Both the position numbers and the translations under genes were made by a program. From Candidatus Burarchaeum sp. (GTDB lineage Archaea; Micrarchaeota; Micrarchaeia; Burarchaeales; Burarchaeaceae): a DNA stretch of 42,332 nucleotides. Positions 36,180 through 42,332 of the stretch are shown piece by piece (position 1 is the first letter of the stretch; each line of letters begins with the position of its first letter). The notes under the pieces were generated by a model that searched no databases, was not told the origin of the DNA, and saw nothing but the letters and a program-made list of their open reading frames with translations. The DNA lies in contig NZ_JAUSNF010000041.1 in NCBI RefSeq assembly GCF_030646255.1, positions 1 to 42,332 on the forward strand, in the 5' to 3' direction.

Positions 36180-36388
36180 TCAAACCTGCTTCAATATGCT
36201 TTCCGCGAACTTCTTGAGTATGTCGGCCTTGAGGAGCACCAGGGCGCGCCCGTGGCCGCCCATAACGACCAGTTTGTCACCGTTCTTTATGCCAAACTGG
36301 TCCCGTGCCTCCTTAGGTATTACGATTTGGCCCCGCTCGCCAACGGAAACGACGCCGTAAATTCGCTTGTCCTTCATGAGTTCAGACA
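36180..36388 (-). CDS. AbrB/SpoVT family transcriptional regulator
   Basis: 'YGVVSVGERGQIVIPKEARDQFGIKNGDKLVVMG'. Confidence 0.88.
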
Positions 36389-36395
36389 TATAATT

Positions 36396-36422
36396 CATAC
36401 TTTACATACTATACATATTTAA
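36396..36422. promoter_or_regulatory. Tandem 9-nt near-repeats CATACTTTA-CATACTATA-CATATTTAA, candidate operator/promoter
   Basis: Three adjacent 9-mers in the AbrB gene upstream region. Confidence 0.5.
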
Positions 36423-36426
36423 ATGT

Positions 36427-37005
36427 TTATTTGTCGCTGCTCGCATTCATTGCGGGTTTTGCATTTTCAAGATAACTTTTTCCCTCGTCTCTTGAGAGCA
36501 ACGCCTGCCCAGGCATGTGCAGCACCAGGCCCTGCGCGTCTTCAGGAACCTCTACATAAAAGTCCACGTACTCAGCCGTGAGGCCAGGGTCAATGGTAGG
36601 CGATTCGCGGAAGACCTTGTCCCGCCCGCCGGCCACGTCAAAGCGCCTGCCCTCGTCGTCCGTAACGAACAGGCTGCCCTTGTTCGGATAGCTTTTCTCC
36701 TTTCCAAGGTTCTCGATTGAAATGTCGAAGATTACGAATTTCGCGCCCGCGCGGGCAGTTGTTGTTGAAGCAAACATGGCAATGCCCTGCATAACGCTGT
36801 CGGTCTCATGCACGTTTGTAATCGTGTAGCGGAAATTTTCAACTGTGAACGGCTGGCCAGGCACGGCTATTTGCTGCTCGGGCTGATTATCCGGGTTGTC
36901 TGCTTTTAGGAGAAATAGGACCACTGAAATAAGCAGAAGAGAAACTGCTGCTGTTATGAAGAAAGAAAATGCCAGCCTGGTTTTACCCACCATATCTCCC
37001 GCCAT
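36427..37005 (-). CDS. Membrane-anchored DUF4352-like protein
   Basis: N-terminal TM, 'FVIFDISIENLGKEKSYPN..FVTDDEGRRFD'. Confidence 0.7.
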   Translation of the reverse strand: MAGDMVGKTRLAFSFFITAAVSLLLISVVLFLLKADNPDNQPEQQIAVPGQPFTVENFRYTITNVHETDSVMQGIAMFASTTTARAGAKFVIFDISIENLGKEKSYPNKGSLFVTDDEGRRFDVAGGRDKVFRESPTIDPGLTAEYVDFYVEVPEDAQGLVLHMPGQALLSRDEGKSYLENAKPAMNASSDK

Positions 37006-37079
37006 TCCCAGCTGCTAAGTGCTATTTGTTGAAGGCATATAAAGCTGCGTGCGGTTTTGATTACGGGGAGGCTGAGAAT

Positions 37080-37754
37080 ATGGATAACAAGTTTGCGGTT
37101 AGTTTGGTCATAGTTTCTGTGCTTGCACTTTTCCTGCTTGCGGGCTGCAGTTCACAGCAAACGCAGGCGCCGGCACAGCAGGGCTCGCCGCAGCAACCGG
37201 TGTTTCCTGGTTCAGAAGGCGTGCAGCCATCAGCGCAGCCCATAGTGCCGCCCAACGCGCAGGGAGGCTATGTCGGCTCGCCAACCTCGCCGGACACGAA
37301 TAGTGTGGAAGAGGCCCCGGTGCCAGCGCCTTCCACGCCAACTGAGCAGGAAAACACCGATCCCGCAAATTCAACAGGACCCACAAGGATAGGCGTGGAT
37401 CTTCCGCCGGATCCTGCAGCAGGAAATGTGCGGTTTATAGTCGAGGTGCCTGCCAGCACGCCTGCCAATTCCATAATCTACCTGGAGACTTATGATGTGA
37501 ATGGTAGCGTGTGGAGAATGTACCAGATGAGCAAGGACGAATACCTTGGCTGGAATGTTGAGCTGGACCTGGCAACGAGCGGCGGGGTCGAGGACGGCTC
37601 ATTCCACTACCGCTACTCGCGCGATGGCAAGGGCTACGAGACTGCGGAGAAATTAGGCCCATGGGAAATGCCGAACGCCTACCGGACGCGCGCACTGGAA
37701 GAAATTTCAGGAAAGGATGTGCCGGACAAGGTAACTGAATGGAGAGATGTATAA
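37080..37754 (+). CDS. Lipoprotein
   Basis: MDNKFAVSLVIVSVLALFLLAGCSS lipobox. Confidence 0.75.
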   Translation: MDNKFAVSLVIVSVLALFLLAGCSSQQTQAPAQQGSPQQPVFPGSEGVQPSAQPIVPPNAQGGYVGSPTSPDTNSVEEAPVPAPSTPTEQENTDPANSTGPTRIGVDLPPDPAAGNVRFIVEVPASTPANSIIYLETYDVNGSVWRMYQMSKDEYLGWNVELDLATSGGVEDGSFHYRYSRDGKGYETAEKLGPWEMPNAYRTRALEEISGKDVPDKVTEWRDV

Positions 37755-37781
37755 GCCATGTGGAAAAAACGAGGTGGTTGA

Positions 37782-38663
37782 ATGATGCGTGTTGCAGTAG
37801 TATCTTTTGTTGCCATCCTTTTTTTCGCGGGCACAAGCTTTGCCGCGAGCGTGCCCTCGTGGGTGCAGCCTGGCGTAACTGCCAACTACGAGGTAATTTC
37901 ATCATTTTACGAGAATGACCAGCCGGTAGAAAATGGGGGCGCCCAGGGCACTGTTGAGATAAGTGTGAGCCAAGTCAGCGGAAATGCCGTAACAGGCACT
38001 GCAACGGCGAATATTCCAGCTGCAATGAAAACTGACACTTACGATCTGAACTGCGTTGAGGGCAGCAAGTGCGACTGGCGCTTCTGGGTCGACCCGTCTG
38101 ACCCGACCAACTCGGCTACCGGACCGAACGGCGAGAAGTTGGAAGTGCTCGGCAGGGGGCCTTTTGAATATTACGGAGGCGAGACCGTGCCTGATGCGAC
38201 AATGATAGGTTATTCAAACGAGCAGACTGGCATTTCCTACCGCTACACGTTTGACTCGAGAACAGGTCTAGTATATGCGTATGTTGAAGACTTTCCGACT
38301 CAGAAAACCTACATGTACTATCGCTCCATTAGTGCGGACCTGAGCGCGTATCAGCCGCCTGCCGGAATTCCGCAAACGCCGGCTGCGCCAACAGGCCAGC
38401 AGACAGGAATTCCGGGCCAGCAAACGCCTGCAAGCGGGCAGCAAACTGGAATTCCTGGACAGCAGCAGACGCCTACAACAGGACAGCAGGGTGCTGTCGC
38501 TACGCAAGGAACAGACGCTCAGCAGGGAACTACTGGTGCAACTGCAGGCCAGCCTGCGCAAGATGGCGGCGCAACTGCGGCCCAGAAAGGAAGCTTGTGC
38601 CCCGTGGCTGCAGCATTGCTGCTGCTCGCTGGCTTTGCATATTTCCGCAACGCACAGCGCTAA
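37782..38663 (+). CDS. Secreted protein with Gln/Thr/Gly repeat stalk and C-terminal membrane anchor
   Basis: Signal peptide, repeats of 'GQQTGIPGQQTP', C-term 'LCPVAAALLLLAGFAYFRNAQR'. Confidence 0.75.
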   Translation: MMRVAVVSFVAILFFAGTSFAASVPSWVQPGVTANYEVISSFYENDQPVENGGAQGTVEISVSQVSGNAVTGTATANIPAAMKTDTYDLNCVEGSKCDWRFWVDPSDPTNSATGPNGEKLEVLGRGPFEYYGGETVPDATMIGYSNEQTGISYRYTFDSRTGLVYAYVEDFPTQKTYMYYRSISADLSAYQPPAGIPQTPAAPTGQQTGIPGQQTPASGQQTGIPGQQQTPTTGQQGAVATQGTDAQQGTTGATAGQPAQDGGATAAQKGSLCPVAAALLLLAGFAYFRNAQR

Positions 38664-39634
38664 CCATAATAGGGCTCGATATACGCCTTCAGCTCCTGCG
38701 TGACTTTCACTTGCATCGGCATCCCATCGGCAGTTATGTAAGTCCACTCACGCTCGGTCTTCACAGGCACGCGGATGTTGCTCTTCGCCATGAAAGGATA
38801 GCCCGTGAGCGGGCCGCGCACCTTCCACACGGTCATCGTCTCGCCCTTGTAGGTTATCGGGTTCTGCACGAACGTGATTTCAAATTTCTGCGCGGTGAAT
38901 ATCCCTATCGGAACCTCGACGGTTTCAGTGCCTATTTGCCCTATGGAAGTTATGCTGGAGCAGTTGAACACGATGTCGAGCATGGTTGCGAACTCGCGCT
39001 GATAAAGGCATTCGGATGACGTGCTGTTCACCCATACCTTTATCGTGTCAGTCCGGTTCTTTATGCTCAGCGTGTAGCTGTTGAGCCGGTTGTACCTTGC
39101 CTTCATTTTTTCAACAGGATCATAGACCGGCTCGCCCGGCTCAACGAAAATCTGCTTCTCGTCGCACAGCTTGGGCGCATTGTTAACCTGGGTGCACTCG
39201 TCATAGTAGTAGCTGAAGCCGTCGGTGTACTCGTAGAGGTAAGAATAGGTGAGGGGGCAGTCCTGCGGGCACTGGCCGAAAGTCTCGTTGGCGTCATTGC
39301 CTGCGCACTTGCCATCGCCGCACACTACTGCGGGCTCGGGCGGCGCGGCATTGATGGGCGGCTGCTCGGGCTGCACAGGTGGTTTTGGCGCGGGAGGCTT
39401 TTGCTCAGGTGTCGTGGTTTCGGGCTGCACGTCTTCCGCCGTCTCATTCGTAAGTGTGACATTTACGCCCTCCACGACCACTACGGGCGTGCAGGAAGCA
39501 AGGTCTGACGCAAGCTCGCCATTCGGGCATTTGTATGGCTCCGGAGGCTTCTGCTGGAGCTGGCTCGGGTCAATGGTGCAGCCGGCTAGGAGAAAAATAA
39601 TTAGCGAGAAGGCGAAGATAATGGACTTGCGCAT
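38660..39634 (-). CDS. Lipoprotein
   Basis: 'IIFLLAGCTIDPS' lipobox and Pro-rich stalk. Confidence 0.75.
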   Translation of the reverse strand: MRKSIIFAFSLIIFLLAGCTIDPSQLQQKPPEPYKCPNGELASDLASCTPVVVVEGVNVTLTNETAEDVQPETTTPEQKPPAPKPPVQPEQPPINAAPPEPAVVCGDGKCAGNDANETFGQCPQDCPLTYSYLYEYTDGFSYYYDECTQVNNAPKLCDEKQIFVEPGEPVYDPVEKMKARYNRLNSYTLSIKNRTDTIKVWVNSTSSECLYQREFATMLDIVFNCSSITSIGQIGTETVEVPIGIFTAQKFEITFVQNPITYKGETMTVWKVRGPLTGYPFMAKSNIRVPVKTEREWTYITADGMPMQVKVTQELKAYIEPYYG

Positions 39635-39664
39635 GAGACTAGATGGAGGAGGAGGTATTAAAAT

Positions 39665-40018
39665 TTACTTCAGCGCAGGTTCTGTCTTGGGCTCGATAAG
39701 CACTATTCTTGGCACTTCCACTATGTCAAATAATTCCAGAGAGCCTACCATTGTAAGGGTGGGAACGACTATCGTGTGCTGCTCAAGACCTGTGCGTTCA
39801 TTCGCGAAATAAGCCGCATTGGCTTTGCCCTGCGCAGTATCAGGAAATTGTTTAACTACCGCGCCTAGGTGCTTGGGCTTTTTCCATCCTCCCAAAACAC
39901 CTTCTTTGTGATAAAGAGCGTATTTGCGTCCAAAGATTTTGAGAGGCGTTTCGCAGCGTATGTAAGTGCGAGATGCCATAGTAGCCCCAAAACCGGTCGC
40001 ACTGACTCTTACGCTCAT
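39665..40018 (-). CDS. Hypothetical protein
   Basis: 117-aa ORF with GGTGATTGA upstream. Confidence 0.55.
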   Translation of the reverse strand: MSVRVSATGFGATMASRTYIRCETPLKIFGRKYALYHKEGVLGGWKKPKHLGAVVKQFPDTAQGKANAAYFANERTGLEQHTIVVPTLTMVGSLELFDIVEVPRIVLIEPKTEPALK

Positions 40019-40094
40019 TCAATCACCTGCCAATAATTTGGCTTTGATCATTTAAAAGCTTTTTGCGAGGCATGGGAACCAGGCACGTCATCCG

Positions 40095-42029
40095 TTATTT
40101 CAGCCTAATCGCGTCCAGGTTCATCGGCGCCCTTGTCTCGATGTGCAGCATCTTGTTTATCGTGCGCGCGAGGTCATCGCACTTGCTCTCATCGCCGTGC
40201 AAAGTGAATATGCGCTCGGGGCGGGGCTTGAGGTTCTTGGCGAATGCAAGGAGCTGGGCACGGTCGCTGTGGCCTGAGAATCCTTCAACTGTCTGAATTT
40301 CCATGTTCACCTTGACTGACTGGAGCCTGCCACCCTCGCCGTGCAGCGGCACTTCCTTGGCGCCGTGCTGGAGCTTGCGGCCCAGCGAAAGCGCGCTCTG
40401 GTAGCCTACAAATATTAGCGAGTTCTTCTCGCCTTCTGCAAGGAGCTTCAAATACTCCAGCGATGGCCCGCCGCTCAGCATGCCTGAGGGCGCGAGTATG
40501 ACGCACGGATCGCCGTCCACAATCTCCTGCCTCTTTGTCTTTACAGGCTCGAAAATCTTGGACTCAAAGGGCGAGTTGTTCGAAAGCACGCGCCTCTGCA
40601 CATTCTGGCGCAGGAATTCCGGGTAAGCAGTATGAATCGCGCTGGCCTCGAGAATCATTCCGTCGATGTAGACTGGCACGTTGAAGTCCGGGTGGGTCTG
40701 CGCATACTCCTCGAGCACGAGCATGACCTCCTGCGAGCGGCCGACCGCGAACACCGGTATGAGCGCCTTGCCTCCGCGCGCTATGGTCTTCATTATGGCC
40801 TCCATGAGCTTCTGCTCGGACTCCTGCCGTATGGGCTGGATGTCATTGCGGCCTCCGTACGTGCTCTCCATGAATATGGTTTCGGAGCGCGGGAAGGCGG
40901 CATTGGCCGGGTCGAAGAGCTTTGTGAAGCCGTACTTCAAATCGCCCGTGTAAACGAGATTGTGCAGGCCCTCGCCTATGTGCAGGTGCACCATTGAGCT
41001 GCCGAGTATGTGGCCGGCATTGTGGAACGTGAGCTTTATCTCGGGCGTAATATCGGTTACATCATCGTAGTCGCGCACGATCACGTGGTCAAGCATCCTG
41101 CGCACGTCCTTCTCGTCGTAGGGCGGCGGGCTGTCGCCTTTTGAAAGCACCTTGATGTAGTCGAATTGAAGCAGCACCATGAGGTCGCGCGTGGGCGGGG
41201 TGCAGTAGACCGGCCCCTCAAAACCGTACTTGTATAGGTAGGGCACGAAGCCGCAGTGGTCCAGGTGCGCGTGCGTAACCACGACTGCGCTGAGCTGGTC
41301 GAGCGTGATGCCCATGGATGAAAGGTACGGGAAGGCCTTGGGCCCCTCGTTGGTTTCGGGATTGACGCCGCAGTCTATCAGAATCTTGTCATTGGGCGTC
41401 TGCACGAGTATGCACATGCGGCCGACTTCATGGAAGCCGCCGAGCGCCGTAACCTTTACCCAGTCTGCCTTTGCCGTGGGCTGGGTGCTTATGGTCTTGC
41501 CTAGAGTAAGGAGGAACTTCTTTCGGTTGTCGGCCTCCTTTAGCATGGACTTGCGTATGCCGCTCACCGTATTGCTCGGCATTGTGGGCGTGCGCAGAAT
41601 TTTCGGAGCCCAGCCGGTCTGGTATATTATCTCCTTAAGCGTGGCGCCGCCCTTGCCTATGACGAGGCCGGGCTTGAGCGAGTCGATTGCAACTTCGCAG
41701 AACTGCGGGAAGAACGTGACATCGGTTACGCCAGCCTCGACCGGCACTATGGCCTTAATCTTCTCGAGCGCCTTGTCCGGCGCTGCAAGCGAGGAAGGGT
41801 CGCTGCGCACCAAAACGCGCTTGCGCAGGGTGCCCGCTATCTTGCGTATCAGGTTCTCATCCTTGTAGAACTCCGAAATATTCTTTAGGTATATTACTAC
41901 GTCCGGCCCTTCGTGCTCAACTTTCGAGAGCGAGCACGCTACTGGCAGCAGTTCTTCCACTTTCTTATGCAATTCGTTGTTGGCATTAGCCAATAAAACC
42001 AGCTCTAACATCAAACCTATACAAAGCAT
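40095..42029 (-). CDS. Archaeal CPSF1 / FttA-type KH-beta-CASP ribonuclease
   Basis: KH-like N-terminus 'VIGKGGATLKEI', 'VVVTHAHLDHCGFVPYL', 'ILAPSGMLSGGPSLEYLKLL', 'FSGHSDRAQLLAF'. True start may be internal. Confidence 0.93.
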   Translation of the reverse strand: MLCIGLMLELVLLANANNELHKKVEELLPVACSLSKVEHEGPDVVIYLKNISEFYKDENLIRKIAGTLRKRVLVRSDPSSLAAPDKALEKIKAIVPVEAGVTDVTFFPQFCEVAIDSLKPGLVIGKGGATLKEIIYQTGWAPKILRTPTMPSNTVSGIRKSMLKEADNRKKFLLTLGKTISTQPTAKADWVKVTALGGFHEVGRMCILVQTPNDKILIDCGVNPETNEGPKAFPYLSSMGITLDQLSAVVVTHAHLDHCGFVPYLYKYGFEGPVYCTPPTRDLMVLLQFDYIKVLSKGDSPPPYDEKDVRRMLDHVIVRDYDDVTDITPEIKLTFHNAGHILGSSMVHLHIGEGLHNLVYTGDLKYGFTKLFDPANAAFPRSETIFMESTYGGRNDIQPIRQESEQKLMEAIMKTIARGGKALIPVFAVGRSQEVMLVLEEYAQTHPDFNVPVYIDGMILEASAIHTAYPEFLRQNVQRRVLSNNSPFESKIFEPVKTKRQEIVDGDPCVILAPSGMLSGGPSLEYLKLLAEGEKNSLIFVGYQSALSLGRKLQHGAKEVPLHGEGGRLQSVKVNMEIQTVEGFSGHSDRAQLLAFAKNLKPRPERIFTLHGDESKCDDLARTINKMLHIETRAPMNLDAIRLK

Positions 42030-42081
42030 ATTCCGTGTTCATGGTTGCATGATTGGTCTGCTTGGTCGCAGAAGCGCCCGA

Positions 42082-42332
42082 CTAATCTGCCTTTGTGCCT
42101 GTCTCCTGCAGAAGTTTCTTGACTTCCTCCCTGCTGTACTTCTTGTATCCATCTTTTGAAATGTGAATGAGGTCGATGTTCTCGCCCGTTGCCGCATCGC
42201 GCTTCATCGCAGTCGCTATGCAGCGCACGGCGAGCTTGATGTTGTCCTTTATGGGCTTGTTCTCCCTGTACTGGTCTTCCAGCAGGCCGTAGACCATGGG
42301 CGAGCCGCTGCCCGTCGAAACTATGTTCTCGG
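42082..42332 (-). CDS. psmB: Proteasome subunit beta (C-terminal part, cut by window end)
   Basis: 'ENIVSTGSGSPMVYGLLEDQYRENKPIKDNIKLAVRCIATAMKRDAATGENIDLIHISKDGYKKY'; frame open to window edge. Confidence 0.85.
   Translation of the reverse strand, partial: ENIVSTGSGSPMVYGLLEDQYRENKPIKDNIKLAVRCIATAMKRDAATGENIDLIHISKDGYKKYSREEVKKLLQETGTKAD

Noticed and set aside
38355-38570. Gln/Gly/Thr repeats considered as a DNA-level tandem repeat element
   Set aside because: Explained as a low-complexity protein stalk (GQQTGIPGQQTP units) in a secreted protein; repeats follow the reading frame.
1-42332. CRISPR array, diversity-generating retroelement, transposase, rRNA or tRNA genes
   Set aside because: No regularly spaced repeat-spacer pattern, no reverse transcriptase motif, no transposase, and no tRNA/rRNA-like sequence recognised by eye; a tRNAscan/Infernal run would be needed to exclude RNA genes formally.

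Overview
Archaeal genomic window, probably from a DPANN-type lineage (Micrarchaeota/Diapherotrites-like; inferred from gene content only). Positions 1 to ~6650 look like an accessory or proviral segment. It has tightly coupled small ORFs, a HerA-like ATPase, several zinc-ribbon and AbrB-like mini-proteins, small membrane proteins, and the C-terminal part of a replication protein (MCM/AAA+-like tail, winged helix, GINS-B-like motif) whose linker DNA holds three near-identical palindromic iterons. The rest is mostly chromosomal: RlmH, a fumarase/aspartase, leucyl aminopeptidase, PurH, AMMECR1, two exported surface proteins, a 1400-residue protein with a C-terminal peptidoglycan-binding-like domain, an HD phosphohydrolase, a TPR protein, Sec61-beta (missed by the ORF track), GlmM, a GlmU-like enzyme, an ABC exporter, several lipoproteins, aCPSF1 and the end of proteasome beta. 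The most unusual observations are: (1) iterons inside the helicase/GINS-like gene; (2) a multi-hairpin element inserted in frame in the fumarase/aspartase gene; (3) two genes (HD phosphohydrolase and GlmM) each preceded by a 63-nt mini-ORF that repeats the N-terminus of the gene itself and ends inside the true start region; (4) a possible -1 frameshift site at ~17205. All functional calls are by eye from motifs; no searches were run.
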